This document shows positions 1 to 7,903 of a stretch of 64,000 bases of DNA, piece by piece. The notes beneath the pieces are model-generated. The model worked only from the letters and a program-made list of their open reading frames with translations, was not told the DNA's origin and searched no databases. The stretch is from contig NZ_OZ034983.1 in NCBI RefSeq assembly GCF_964030845.1, positions 2,666,001 through 2,730,000 on the forward strand. Direction: 5' to 3'. The stretch's first letter is position 1; each line of letters opens with the position of its first letter. Both the position numbers and the translations under genes were made by a program. Source of the DNA: Candidatus Fukatsuia endosymbiont of Tuberolachnus salignus (GTDB lineage: Bacteria > Pseudomonadota > Gammaproteobacteria > Enterobacterales > Enterobacteriaceae).

Positions 1-34
1 CAGCCCGTCCGGGTATAGCAGGTGTTAAGACACC

Positions 35-1006
35 TTAATGTAGCAATACTTCAATATCTTTAATATCTTGGTCAGAAAGTCCAGTATATTTTTTAATCTT
101 TTCTTTGCTTGCTCCGTCAGCAAGAAGTTCTTTCGCGATTTTTAAGGACGCTTGTTTTTCTCCCTGTTGCATGCCCTGTTGCATGCCCTGTTGCATGCCC
201 TGTTGCATGCCCTGTTGCATGCCCCGTTTTTCGCCCCGTTTTTCGCCCCGTTTTTCGAGTTGTTGTGCAATCGTCATAATGTCCTCACGGTAAGTGGGTG
301 TCTGATCCACGAGCGCTTTGAAGAACTTTTCAGTATTCTTCGTTTCCCCTTGGTAGGTGATATAATAGAGCAAAGCGTGGAACAATTCACGGTTTGTATA
401 ACCTTTATTCAATAGTTCTGCAATGGGTCCGACCATGTTTATCATATCACGCATGTAAATGTGTTTTTGCACCAGTTCCATCAACGCCACATGGCCGTGT
501 GTCATGATTTCCTCATCAGGAATAACGCTAATATCCACCAAAGGAAACGGCTTGGTGTAGATTTCTCTGGCTAGCTCCGGGTCAACAAAACAATCCATCA
601 AATCCCTGCTGTAAGGATAGGGCCGCCTTTTCCCGTGATAAAACAATATCGGCACCACAATAGGTAATTTTTCGTTCGGGTTTTTGTCAAAATATTTTTG
701 CCAAATCCCCACACAATAGCGTAATTCACGAAACGTCATCAAAAGTTGCGGGTTGCTTTGATGTTCGATAATACACTGAATGTACGCCTTGCTGCCGTCG
801 TTCATCTGCATTGAATAAACAATATCAGAGAAATATTGTCTCAAATTTTCATCAACAAAGGAGCAATCTTCTACTTTCAGTGTAGAAAGGTCACATTTCT
901 TCAAAACAGCGGGCGGTAAATGTGTTTTCAAAAAGTCTCGTGCCACCTCAAGATTACCCAAAAACTTCTTACAGAAGGCGTCGTGAGGAGAAATTATTGC
1001 TTTCAT
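35..1006 (-). CDS. Rpn/YhgA-family PD-(D/E)XK nuclease (copy A)
   Basis: 323 residues, resembling the Rpn (recombination-promoting nuclease, Transposase_31) family, whose members are DNA endonucleases encoded near mobile DNA. The N-terminal half holds the nuclease core: Asp61 in FSDIVYS and the EHQS motif at residues 81-84, the usual D...ExQ arrangement of this PD-(D/E)XK clan. The C-terminal part (about residues 250-285) is a low-complexity run built from QGMQ units encoded by a 12-bp tandem repeat, then a short helical tail. It is the last visible gene of the prophage A early-left operon, after exo. The twin at 22525 has 327 residues and differs mainly in the repeat. AGGA lies 8 nt before the ATG. 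Substrate and biological role are unknown; family assignment is good. Confidence 0.8.
   Translation of the reverse strand: MKAIISPHDAFCKKFLGNLEVARDFLKTHLPPAVLKKCDLSTLKVEDCSFVDENLRQYFSDIVYSMQMNDGSKAYIQCIIEHQSNPQLLMTFRELRYCVGIWQKYFDKNPNEKLPIVVPILFYHGKRRPYPYSRDLMDCFVDPELAREIYTKPFPLVDISVIPDEEIMTHGHVALMELVQKHIYMRDMINMVGPIAELLNKGYTNRELFHALLYYITYQGETKNTEKFFKALVDQTPTYREDIMTIAQQLEKRGEKRGEKRGMQQGMQQGMQQGMQQGMQQGEKQASLKIAKELLADGASKEKIKKYTGLSDQDIKDIEVLLH
163..226 (-). repeat. 12-bp tandem repeat inside rpn copy A
   Basis: About five units of a 12-bp repeat (CTGTTGCATGCC on the + strand), read as QGMQ in the protein, then three GEKR-coding 12-bp units. The unit length keeps the frame, so copy-number changes alter the linker length only. 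Confidence 0.85.
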
Positions 1007-1116
1007 CGCTTTATCCTAAGCTTAATATAACGACGTTTCAGAAAGGCATGCCCTGTATCATACCATCTCTGCCCCTGTTTTGATGTTGACGACCACTTTT
1101 TTCAGTGGCGTTATCT

Positions 1117-1737
1117 TCATGCCACTTTCCCATACGTTTTAATCTGTTCGATTTCATCTTCAAGTTCCTGAAGAAATTTTCGCACTTCTGTTTCAATTTC
1201 CTTGCCCAGTGCCTCATCAAAGTGAATGCGCTTTTTGAAGTAGGCTAATGTGTCAGGCAGTCGATTATCATAGCTGACAAAGTCACACCATCGACGCCCC
1301 GTACACAGCATTTGCGCGTGCATTTGCAGGAGGTATTTTTTTTCTGGTTCACCTGTTCTTATCGTTTTCAGATGCGTCCAGGTTTTGGGGCATTTAATCT
1401 CGATCAGGCCATCCTCATTAACCAATCCGTCGGGACTGGCCGCAAACCCCTCAATAGTGGGGTGGTCGACGAGACCGACCTCCGTGACCTCTACTGCAAA
1501 TTCACGCAAGATGTAAGCCTCACGGGCGACGGGTTCCAGTGCTGTCCCGTGCTTCATGTCGAGCGTGACAAAGGTGTCTTCCCGTTTCCCCGTCAGACGC
1601 TGGCAAATCAGCTCGGCCCTGTATTTTTTTCGCGTTGCGGCGTCGCCTGTTTTTACTTTTGCCATCACCTCTGCCAATTTGCTGGCTGTGACCTTGCCGC
1701 ATCTTGCAGCAAACCAGGCTTCTGTTCGTTGTTCCAT
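1117..1737 (-). CDS. YqaJ/lambda-Exo-type recombination exonuclease (copy A)
   Basis: 206 residues, the usual size for the YqaJ viral recombinase family: 5'-3' double-strand exonucleases that make 3' tails for an annealing protein. Visible motifs are an N-terminal helix with RCGKVTASK (residues 12-20) and the PD-(D/E)XK core, with Asp103 in SPDG and Glu113/Lys115 in IEIK, followed by the QMHAQM helix. The start chosen is the Met preceded by CGAGGTAAAA; it equals the start of the twin at 21794. It belongs with ssb and ERF-type annealing protein genes upstream, a complete Red-like module. In this copy a group II intron separates it from ssb. A 20-codon ORF (MKITPLKK...) overlaps its stop by ATGA in both copies; whether it is made is unknown. 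Confidence 0.85.
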   Translation of the reverse strand: MEQRTEAWFAARCGKVTASKLAEVMAKVKTGDAATRKKYRAELICQRLTGKREDTFVTLDMKHGTALEPVAREAYILREFAVEVTEVGLVDHPTIEGFAASPDGLVNEDGLIEIKCPKTWTHLKTIRTGEPEKKYLLQMHAQMLCTGRRWCDFVSYDNRLPDTLAYFKKRIHFDEALGKEIETEVRKFLQELEDEIEQIKTYGKVA

Positions 1738-1887
1738 TTTTACCTCGATAAATTGTCTTGTCATCAAAACGGAGAACCGCTCGTAGAGTAGGTCTCTGGT
1801 TTGACATCATCTCCCCAGCGACCTCTCGTCAAACCGTGCTTGCAGTTTTCCCGTACACGGCTTTCCGACTGTCTTCTTTCCACAGCG

Positions 1888-2540
1888 TTACGACGGCACA
1901 GGTCGGGCATACCGACTCCCTTCATCTCCGGTTATGGACAGGCTGTACAGCTTAAACAGCCCGTGGTAATCGTAGAACCAGGACGGCGGGTGGTCCCTCC
2001 ACCCCTTACCCCGTTTCTTGTGCTTCTTCCGCAACATGATGCAGAGTGTCCATATCGTGTAATTCGCTATGCTCAAGAAATGCTTCCTTGAATTACCTGT
2101 CTTGAAGTAATTCCCCCATCCGCGAAGAATCGGGTTTACCTTTTCTTTCACCAATGTGGGCCAATCCCAGTGCTGCCCTTTTCGGACAACATCACGGATT
2201 TTCTGCTTAACAGACTTCATAGCCTTGGGAGTCGGATAGTAAAAGGTCTTCAACTCGCCCGTCACTTTCGATGGTTGAACTGCGAACCTGTGACCTAGAA
2301 AGTCAAACGGCTCTTTCATGGCATTAACTATCCGCGTTTTCTTGGCATTAAGCGTCAACCCAAGTCGGTCTAAGACTTTCTTGGCCTGATCCAGATAAAA
2401 CTCCGGGCGCTTGCTGCACAAAATCACAAAATCGTCGGCATATCGCACGATATGAGCATCATGCGGACGTTTACCGAACGCCTTTTTCTCCCACGTCGAA
2501 TCAAGCCAGTGCAGGTAGAGATTAGCGAGCAAGGGAGAAA
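1888..2540 (-). pseudogene. ltrA: Group II intron reverse transcriptase/maturase, C-terminal part
   Basis: Continuation of the reverse transcriptase whose front lies at 4544-5227. It starts within motif 4 (SPLLANLYLH), then shows the YADD active-site box (RYADDFVILC), later palm and thumb motifs and the maturase X domain (RGWGNYFKTGN...). No C-terminal endonuclease domain is evident. Rejoined with the front half it gives about 445 residues, normal for an endonuclease-less bacterial intron protein. The serine-recombinase element splits it within the codons of GVI|SPLL, so neither half should be active alone. Confidence 0.85.
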
Positions 2541-4543
2541 TTACTCCGCAAACAATAGTGCAAACTTTCGCGTAAGCTGGGGCCTGCGTTTTCACCGGCG
2601 CTGCCTCAAGTCTGGTCATCCGGATGGGAGCATCACTGAGTTTTCCCTCGTTATTGAGACTGATAACGGCACACGGAGTGACCCTCAGCAATGAAACCGA
2701 AGCCATTTTCACAACACGTACGTATCACTTTCGAGCCCAGCCGGTTTTCTGACGACCAGCTGACGGATGTTTATGAACAGCTGACTCCCGTTAACCACCA
2801 CGTGCTTACCCCTCACGACCAGGCCCAGGCCAAACCTCACCGGGCTCCTGCCCGCTCAACCGCTAGACGGAGCAAAATGTTATGAACAAGGCACTGGTCG
2901 CACTCTACGCCCGCGTTTCTTCCGGGCAACAGGTAAAAAATGGCACCATCGGCAGTCAGCTTGCAGCAATCAAGGACCGCATCCGTGAGGACGGCCACGT
3001 GTTGCCTGACGCCATGCTCTTTATCGATGATGGTGTCAGCGGTGCTACACTTATCCGCCCGCAACTAGAGCGCCTGAGGGACTACGCGGCGGCAGGCGAT
3101 ATTGAATGCCTGTACATCCTGTCGCCCGACAGGCTAGCCCGTAAATACGCCTATCAGGCTCTGCTGATGGAAGAGTTCAGCGCCTGCGGCGTGGAGGTTA
3201 TCTTTATCTGTCACACCCCCGGCGACACGCTGGAAGACATGATGCTTCTGCAGATGCAGGGGATGTTTGCTGAATATGAGCGGGCAAAGATTATGGAGCG
3301 CAACCGGCGTGGTAAGCTTCACGGTGCACGCTGTGGTAATGTCGGTGTCCTTTCCGGTGCACCTTACGGTTATCGGTATATCCGCAGGCAGCCGGACGGG
3401 ACACCCGCACAGTATATTGTCAACCTTCATGAAGCCTCCGTGGTCAGGAAGATATTTAGTTGGGCTGGCATAGAGCGCCTGAGTCTAGGCGGTGTGGTCA
3501 GACGTCTGGCTGAGAAAGGCATAGAAAGCGCCACCGGCAAACCCGGCTGGGACCGCAGTACGGTATGGGGCATGTTAAAGAACCCCGCTTACAAAGGACT
3601 TGCTGTGTTCGGAAAAACGAAAAACTGCGCCCCCCGTCCCCGGGTGAGAGCAGCGCGCAACAGTGCAGATATCCTCAAGAACGGTTATTCAGTAATACGA
3701 AGTAAGCCGGATGACGGCATCGGGATCCCTGTGCCTGCCATCATCAACAGCGCTCTTTTCTTGACGGTCAACGAACAGCTGGAAGAAAACCGCCGACATG
3801 CACGACAGGGGCGCCGGGGAGCCGCTTATCTCTTACAGGGGCTGACTGTGTGCGGCCACTGTCGCTATGCGTATTATGGCAAAAAAGTCAGTAAATCTGC
3901 GGCAAAAGGGGGGGCGCAGTATTCTTATTACCACTGTACTGGGACGGATGCTTACCGCTTTGGGGGCATTCGGGTGTGTGACAATAAACAGGTCAGGACA
4001 TCCATGCTGGATGAAACGGTCTGGGCACAGGTCATTGCGCTGCTGTCTGAGCCGGAACGGCTGAAAAAAGAATATGAGCAGCGTCTAACGCAGGCGTCAG
4101 AGCACAGTGGACAGACCGCAGATGCTGAGCGTCTGAAAAAGCAAGAAAATCAGCTAAACGTGGGGCGGTCCCGATTGATTGATAGTTTTGCCGAAGGGCT
4201 GATTGGCAAAACAGACTTTGAACCACGGATCAGAGTGATGACGCTCAGGCTGGCGGAACTTGCGCGCCAGAGAGTGAAGGTGAAACAGGCCACAGAGAAC
4301 CAGCATGAGTTGCTGCTACTGGTTAACCGGGTGGAGGATTTTGCTGCTGCGGTCACGGAACGCCTGAGTACGGACGATTTTCTGATGAAGCGAGAAATTC
4401 TGCGTGCGCTGGTGAAACGGATAGAAATTTATCGTGATGAAATTGTGGTGGTTTTTCGGGTGAATCCCGGGAATGATACCAGCCTGGAAGCAGGATCAGA
4501 CAAAACATATGGCAGAAGTTTGCCAGATTGTTTGCGGAGTAAT
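2541..4543 (+). mobile_element. 2,003-bp serine-recombinase transposon with perfect terminal inverted repeats
   Basis: The left end reads TTACTCCGCAAACAAT and the right end is its exact reverse complement, 16 of 16; similarity continues imperfectly (GCAAACTT) to about 30 bp. Joining the flanks GGGAGAAA and TCACTCCC restores the expected reverse transcriptase reading GVISPLL, so the insertion is precise. It can be read as 0-bp duplication, or a 2-bp AT duplication if the outer T is excluded. Contents are a small ORF overlapping the recombinase start, and one large serine recombinase that reads out through the right end. I do not recognise the element as a named family. Confidence 0.85.
2691..2885 (+). 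CDS. Small protein coupled to the serine recombinase
   Basis: 64 residues, basic C-terminus, no family recognised. Its TGA overlaps the recombinase ATG (ATGA), and its own ATG overlaps the stop of an upstream open frame ending at 2694. That chain of ATGA overlaps suggests translational coupling within the element. The upstream frame enters from outside the element and has no clear start inside it, so it is not called. It might be a recombination directionality or accessory factor, by position only. Confidence 0.45.
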   Translation: MKPKPFSQHVRITFEPSRFSDDQLTDVYEQLTPVNHHVLTPHDQAQAKPHRAPARSTARRSKML

Positions 4544-4675
4544 CACTCCCCCTTGCGGCGTACCGGTCGTCTCCTTCCGGATTTTCATCTCTTCCATCGC
4601 TCCAGCTTTAAGCCACATCTCGATCAGCTTTACAACCGAGCGATCAATGACTCTGGTTCGAACGGACAGCAGTAA
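2882..4675 (+). CDS. Large serine recombinase
   Basis: 597 residues. The N-terminal resolvase domain (about 5-155) begins with LYARVSS, whose Ser13 is the likely nucleophile, and includes LSPDRLAR and MFAEYERAKI. A recombinase domain follows (about 185-290; GVVRRLAEKGI, TVWGMLKNPAYKG), then a zinc ribbon (CGHC near 324, YYHC, RVCDNK) and a coiled-coil region (about 400-480). This is the TnpX/phage-integrase-type large serine recombinase layout, which cuts and rejoins DNA through a phosphoserine link. The last 44 residues are encoded beyond the element's right end at 4543, antisense to the intron reverse transcriptase, because the element supplies no in-frame stop. The catalytic part looks intact. 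Confidence 0.85.
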   Translation: MNKALVALYARVSSGQQVKNGTIGSQLAAIKDRIREDGHVLPDAMLFIDDGVSGATLIRPQLERLRDYAAAGDIECLYILSPDRLARKYAYQALLMEEFSACGVEVIFICHTPGDTLEDMMLLQMQGMFAEYERAKIMERNRRGKLHGARCGNVGVLSGAPYGYRYIRRQPDGTPAQYIVNLHEASVVRKIFSWAGIERLSLGGVVRRLAEKGIESATGKPGWDRSTVWGMLKNPAYKGLAVFGKTKNCAPRPRVRAARNSADILKNGYSVIRSKPDDGIGIPVPAIINSALFLTVNEQLEENRRHARQGRRGAAYLLQGLTVCGHCRYAYYGKKVSKSAAKGGAQYSYYHCTGTDAYRFGGIRVCDNKQVRTSMLDETVWAQVIALLSEPERLKKEYEQRLTQASEHSGQTADAERLKKQENQLNVGRSRLIDSFAEGLIGKTDFEPRIRVMTLRLAELARQRVKVKQATENQHELLLLVNRVEDFAAAVTERLSTDDFLMKREILRALVKRIEIYRDEIVVVFRVNPGNDTSLEAGSDKTYGRSLPDCLRSNHSPLRRTGRLLPDFHLFHRSSFKPHLDQLYNRAINDSGSNGQQ

Positions 4676-5227
4676 TTTATCGTGCGGAATTGTGTCAAAG
4701 TACGACTTCAAATCCGCATCTACCACCCAGTGGCACTTGAAATTCAGCCACTTGTAGATTTCCCGCAATGCTTGTTGTGCATTCTTCCGAGGCCGGAAGC
4801 CATACGAGCAATCCTTGAAGGTAGCCTCAAAAAGAGGTTCGATAACAATTTTCACCGCTGCCTGAACAACACGATCTGCGATAACGGGAATGCCTAGAGG
4901 TCTTTGCGTTCCGTCAGCCTTGGGGATGTACACCCGTTTGACCGGCAGAGGCGTGTACCTCTTTTCCATGAGTTTTGTTTGGATTTCAGCCAAGAATGAC
5001 CCAACTCCAACTTCCTTTTCAATGACTTCAGAAGTCTGCTGGTCGATGCCTGGGGCACCTTTGTTGGCTCGGACTTGCTTGTAGGCCATCCATAACACAT
5101 CGATCTGACACACCTTGTCATACAGCACGCCGAATTTCCGTGTTGGATTCGTCTTGGCTGCTAGGTATAACTTTCGTTGCAGTACTCGCACTCTTTCTAG
5201 CGACGTGTTTTCAGCTTTCGCAATCAC
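4544..5227 (-). pseudogene. ltrA: Group II intron reverse transcriptase, N-terminal part
   Basis: Front of the intron-encoded protein. Motifs in order: MAYKQVRANKGAPGID (motif 0/1), YTPLPVKRVYIPKADG with RPLGIP (motif 2), FRPRKNAQQA and VVDADLKSYFDTI (motif 3/A with the first catalytic Asp), then GTPQGGVI of motif 4, where the inserted element begins. The open frame runs about 16 residues into the element before stopping. The rest of the enzyme is at 1888-2540. Confidence 0.85.
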
Positions 5228-5789
5228 GTAATGCCTCCTACAAAAAATAGCATGACAGAAGCAGAGGCCCTTCTCTCCGACGAGGTTATGTTGTCCTCAT
5301 CATCAACAGTACTATGGCCTCCTCCGACTCCTCTATCCCGCGTCTATTCGAACTTCGGCGGTTACCTTATATCTTCAATTACGCGGTGGGTTAAACCACG
5401 ACGGGTAGAGGTCTCGTTCGTTCCGCTCAGTTCTATGCGCACATCCCATCCTCAATACCCCGAGTTCCCGTTCTAGCTTCAAGTGGTTAGTTAATCCACT
5501 AGAACTCGATGACCTTCGCCCCCATTCCAAAGGCTCGGCGGAACCACCCTACACCACACTCTCCCAGCATTGCCGTGTGGCTGACATTTACGAGGCTTGT
5601 TCAGGTTCACTTTCGTTACGGGCTGTGTGCTTGCGCGCGCCCATGGACTGGGTCAGGGGCAACGTTTATCCGGCGTTGCTTCCATGTTTCAGTCGCCTTC
5701 CACATGTACGCCATAGCTACGCAATCAAACTAACCAATTATTGCAGCAGGACTCGCACCTGCAAGAAACTGAGCAGCTTAACGAACCGC

Positions 5790-6230
5790 TCAAAACGGGA
5801 TATCATCCCCGTCGTCATTAAAATTTGTGAACGGCATCACATTGCTTTGTTGACAGGGTGCCTTGGTAGGGTATTGGGGTAGCGCTTGGGTGGGTTGTTG
5901 TCTCTGTGTCTGCTGTCCCGCGTCGACAAAGCCCAAACGTGCATTGTTTAGCTCCAAGACGATCGCTTGTCCGTTTTTCCCTTCGTAGCTGTCGATCTTG
6001 ATGCTTTCACCGAAGAGCTCAACGATAGCACCTGGGTTGAGTGTTTCGCGGTAAAAATCTGCTTGATTGCCGGCTTTGGCAAACAGTACCGCCTGGTAGT
6101 TAGTGAAAGCATGGGCTTTTAATTTGCGATCGTAGTATTTAACGCCACCCCGTAGGGCGAAGCCGATGGCGTCAGTGGCCGTAAATTCTCTGGCGGCCTG
6201 TTGGAGTTTGAGGGTGATGGTGTGTGCCAT
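5790..6230 (-). CDS. Phage single-stranded DNA-binding protein (copy A)
   Basis: 146 residues. The first 115 fit a compact OB-fold SSB (GGVKYYDRKLKAHAFTNYQAVLF... VELFGESIKI), followed by a Gln/Pro-rich linker and an acidic tip ending DDGDDIPF, the classic SSB C-terminal hook for partner proteins. Its start overlaps the erf stop (TAATGG), implying coupled translation. The twin at 21303 shares the OB fold but has a different linker and the tip FDEPIPF. It coats single strands produced by the neighbouring exonuclease. The group II intron starts 32 bp after its stop. Confidence 0.8.
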   Translation of the reverse strand: MAHTITLKLQQAAREFTATDAIGFALRGGVKYYDRKLKAHAFTNYQAVLFAKAGNQADFYRETLNPGAIVELFGESIKIDSYEGKNGQAIVLELNNARLGFVDAGQQTQRQQPTQALPQYPTKAPCQQSNVMPFTNFNDDGDDIPF

Positions 6231-6844
6231 TAGGCTGCCTTCTCTAAGGTTGCTGAGTGGGTGAGATAAATGTCGTTGGCTTTTTGTGCTAAATCAGGCT
6301 GCTGGATAAGCAGCTGGCTCAGTCGGTTATAAGCCCCCTGTAAGGCCACTTTATCCTTGCATTGACGCGCCCAGTGGGTGAAATCGGTGAGGTATTGTTC
6401 GGGTGTCCGTGCAACGGTGGACTTCGTGTGTGGGGTTCCCTTGTTTTCTTGCTGTTTATAGGCCTCGGTGTCGGCATCTTTGGCATCATCAATCGCAAAC
6501 AGGCCGTTCAGGCAGTACTTACGCGCGTAGGAACTGGTTGCCCCGGTCAGCTGTGCCGCATCCATGCCTTTTTTGTTCAATTCTTCCCGTGCGATGGCGG
6601 AGGCCTGAAACGAATTTTCACCGTCCGTCAGGGTCGCTGTTGCCTTGACGTAATAGCGATCGCCTATTTGTACGATTTCATCACTTATCGAGAGAAATAA
6701 ATCACCCAGCAGCGGCTTAACGCCTTCCAAAATGTCTTCACAGCTGCGGTAGTGGTATTTACCAAAGGTATTGTATTGATTTTTCGGTGCATTAAGTTCG
6801 CGTTGGATAGTGGCCAGCTTAAGATAAAAGGCTTTATTCTCCAT
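6230..6844 (-). CDS. erf: ERF-family single-strand annealing protein (copy A)
   Basis: About 204 residues, resembling the ERF family (P22 essential recombination function), which anneals complementary single strands during phage genome circularisation and recombination. Typical motifs are LATIQRELNAPKNQYNTFGKYHYR at the N-terminus, SISDEIVQIGDRYYVKATATL and the highly conserved MDAAQLTGATSSYARKYCLNGLF (about 92-114), then a C-terminal helical tail. The internal Met of MENKAFYL was chosen because AAGG lies 6 nt upstream and the twin begins there. It overlaps the preceding 101-codon gene by 11 bp and couples to ssb. Confidence 0.85.
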   Translation of the reverse strand: MENKAFYLKLATIQRELNAPKNQYNTFGKYHYRSCEDILEGVKPLLGDLFLSISDEIVQIGDRYYVKATATLTDGENSFQASAIAREELNKKGMDAAQLTGATSSYARKYCLNGLFAIDDAKDADTEAYKQQENKGTPHTKSTVARTPEQYLTDFTHWARQCKDKVALQGAYNRLSQLLIQQPDLAQKANDIYLTHSATLEKAA

Positions 6845-7139
6845 AATAGACCTTGTCATAGTCATCGCCACTGTAGAGCCGTTCTTTGGCTAACATCCAC
6901 TTCGCTTTTGAGATAAAAATGCTGAAAAATGCCTCATCGAGGTCATCGGGTTCGGTCTCATCCAAGGCGAGTGCCAAGGCCTCACTATCAAAATGGGGCA
7001 ATTTTTTAAAGAGCTGAGCGATGTGCTCAAAAGTGAAGTATTTGTCCCACTCTTCCGCCTGTTCATTAATGTTGTGCCAATCTTGATCACTGAACGTGTT
7101 CATTATTTTTCGTGCTTCAATAAGCGTCTCGGGTGTCAT
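6834..7139 (-). CDS. Hypothetical early phage protein, 101 aa (copy A)
   Basis: Acidic, mostly helical protein (MTPETLIEARKIMNTFS...); no family recognised. It overlaps its neighbours on both sides (ATGA upstream, 11 bp with erf downstream). The twin at 20394 differs at several residues (for example SGDDYDK versus HRDEYNE at the end), mostly conservative, so both appear to have been under selection as proteins. A role in recombination or host take-over can be guessed only from operon position. Confidence 0.65.
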   Translation of the reverse strand: MTPETLIEARKIMNTFSDQDWHNINEQAEEWDKYFTFEHIAQLFKKLPHFDSEALALALDETEPDDLDEAFFSIFISKAKWMLAKERLYSGDDYDKVYYGE

Positions 7140-7268
7140 GCCAGTCGCCCTCTGCTTTTACAATAGGCGCGGGACATGCGGGCATAGCCCCGCTCGCTGT
7201 TAAGGAAAACTCGCTTCACACCGTTGACCATGATGATTAATGCGTTATCTTGGATAGTAAAAATCATG
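7136..7268 (-). pseudogene. Frameshifted 43-codon early gene (copy A)
   Basis: The twin at 20266-20397 encodes MIFTIQDNALIIM... in one frame. Here the T run after ATGAT has six Ts instead of five, so translation from the same ATG stops after seven codons. The remaining sequence is almost identical to the intact copy. Re-initiation at an internal ATG (codon 13) is possible. Confidence 0.7.
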
Positions 7269-7303
7269 GTTCGCCTCTGTGGGTTAATTCAATAACGCCC
7301 CTG

Positions 7304-7627
7304 CTAAGCAGAAGCGGTGATAACTTTGTTTGTCCTGCGGGTTCCTCGAACCGAAAATAACCAGACTCTTGGCATCAGCCGGTTGTACAGGCTGTCCTGT
7401 GGCTTTTTACGTAAAGGAAAGGCCGTCGCTAGAGCAATCGCCCGATCTACCTCTGAGCGAGGGTGAGCACGCACTATTTTTGCGTGATGGCCCCCTCTCC
7501 GATCAAGGCTATTTTCGATCGCCTCACGTGAAATAGCCTGCGCTTTACGGCGTTGATGTCTGCGGTATTTGGCATTACCGCCATACGTTGCCTTGCGTTT
7601 CGATGGCTTGTAAATAATCGTTGCCAT
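7304..7627 (-). CDS. P22-type N antitermination protein (copy A)
   Basis: 107 residues, the same length as lambda N. Residues 15-30 read YGGNAKYRRHQRRKAQ, an arginine-rich motif very close to what I recall of the P22 N (gp24) boxB-binding segment (FAGNAKTRRHERRRKL). It is the first gene of the early-left operon and lies just downstream of a nut-like site at 7702-7743 whose boxB loop (GACAA) is the one P22 N binds. GGAGGTAAGTT precedes the ATG. It would bind boxB RNA and, with Nus factors, make RNA polymerase read through terminators. The rest of the protein is not clearly alignable by eye. Confidence 0.75.
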   Translation of the reverse strand: MATIIYKPSKRKATYGGNAKYRRHQRRKAQAISREAIENSLDRRGGHHAKIVRAHPRSEVDRAIALATAFPLRKKPQDSLYNRLMPRVWLFSVRGTRRTNKVITASA

Positions 7628-7701
7628 AACTTACCTCCGATTGATTTCTGGATAAGCTGGTGACACAACCTATTCAGAAACCAACGGGTGAACGCAAGGG
7701 T

Positions 7702-7743
7702 GCACTTTGTCAGTGCTACCAAACTCCAAATTGTTAAAGAGCA
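7702..7743 (-). promoter_or_regulatory. nutL site: boxA and boxB (copy A)
   Basis: On the minus strand, boxA TGCTCTTTAACAA (7731-7743), identical to the rrn-type boxA core, precedes the boxB hairpin GCACT-GACAA-AGTGC (7702-7716). The pentaloop GACAA with a 5-bp stem matches P22-type boxB. It lies in the leader of the N gene. Confidence 0.8.
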
Positions 7744-7852
7744 TCCGCTTGAGCGGGGTATATCGGGCATTCTATTTCGCGAATCATTCCGATTTTCATG
7801 CGCCTACTTCATGGGCTTTCCTTGCCTGCTTCGCGTTAGTGATGAAGTTAAT

Positions 7853-7903
7853 ATAACCAAAGATATATATTATTTCAATATCCATAAGTGAACTTTTGGC
7901 TAT
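7853..7903 (-). promoter_or_regulatory. pL promoter and two CI/Cro operators (prophage A)
   Basis: Two sites share the pattern ATANCCAAARNTAT: ATAACCAAAGATAT (7853-7866) and, inverted, a near match at 7890-7903. On the minus strand TTGAAA and TATATT spaced 17 bp form a promoter, with the first operator overlapping spacer and -10. The same motif occurs twice between cI and cro. The remainder of 7744-8152 holds the N leader and AT-rich sequence; I see no gene in it. Confidence 0.6.

Larger units (their letters stand above)
1783..5758 (-). mobile_element. Group II intron between ssb and exo, carrying a nested transposon
   Basis: On the minus strand the element ends with a recognisable domain V (AGCCGTGTACGGGAAAACTG, then GCAAGCACGGTTT, about 1825-1860) and a domain VI stem, finishing at CTAC near 1783. 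The 5' end is placed at GTGCGAG near 5758, matching the GUGYG rule. Its reverse transcriptase ORF is in two parts. Removing the 2,003-bp insertion at 2541-4543 leaves about 1.97 kb, a normal intron size. The intron lies in sense with the operon, and the twin operon at 21750-21793 has no intron. The 3' end is better supported than the 5' end. Splicing would restore an ssb-exo transcript, if a maturase is supplied in trans. Confidence 0.8.
1..7837. repeat. Inverted-duplication arm A (prophage A early-left operon)
   Basis: This segment is the reverse-complement counterpart of 19557-23542. Gene order matches (N, small genes, erf, ssb, exo, rpn), and so does non-coding sequence such as the nut region and the hairpin after rpn at 1-34. 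Arm A additionally carries a group II intron (about 1783-5758), lacks one 44-codon gene and has a +1 T in another. The arm probably continues left of the window. Confidence 0.9.

Noticed and set aside
1..34. MITE end at the window start and at 23509-23540
   Set aside because: Only CCTGCTATA matches; the rest is a short palindrome (AGGTGTCTTAACACCT) without a partner end, so not counted as a sixth MITE.
163..226. CRISPR-like array
   Set aside because: Units of 12 bp without spacers, in frame inside a protein gene.
105..415. Forward ORFs opposite rpn copy A rich in MPCC/HALL repeats
   Set aside because: Antisense reading of the 12-bp repeat and the rpn coding sequence; same in copy B.
2452..2694. 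80-codon ORF upstream of the serine recombinase
   Set aside because: Starts outside the element, antisense to the reverse transcriptase; no start inside. Its end does overlap the next ATG, so a short coupled frame cannot be fully excluded.
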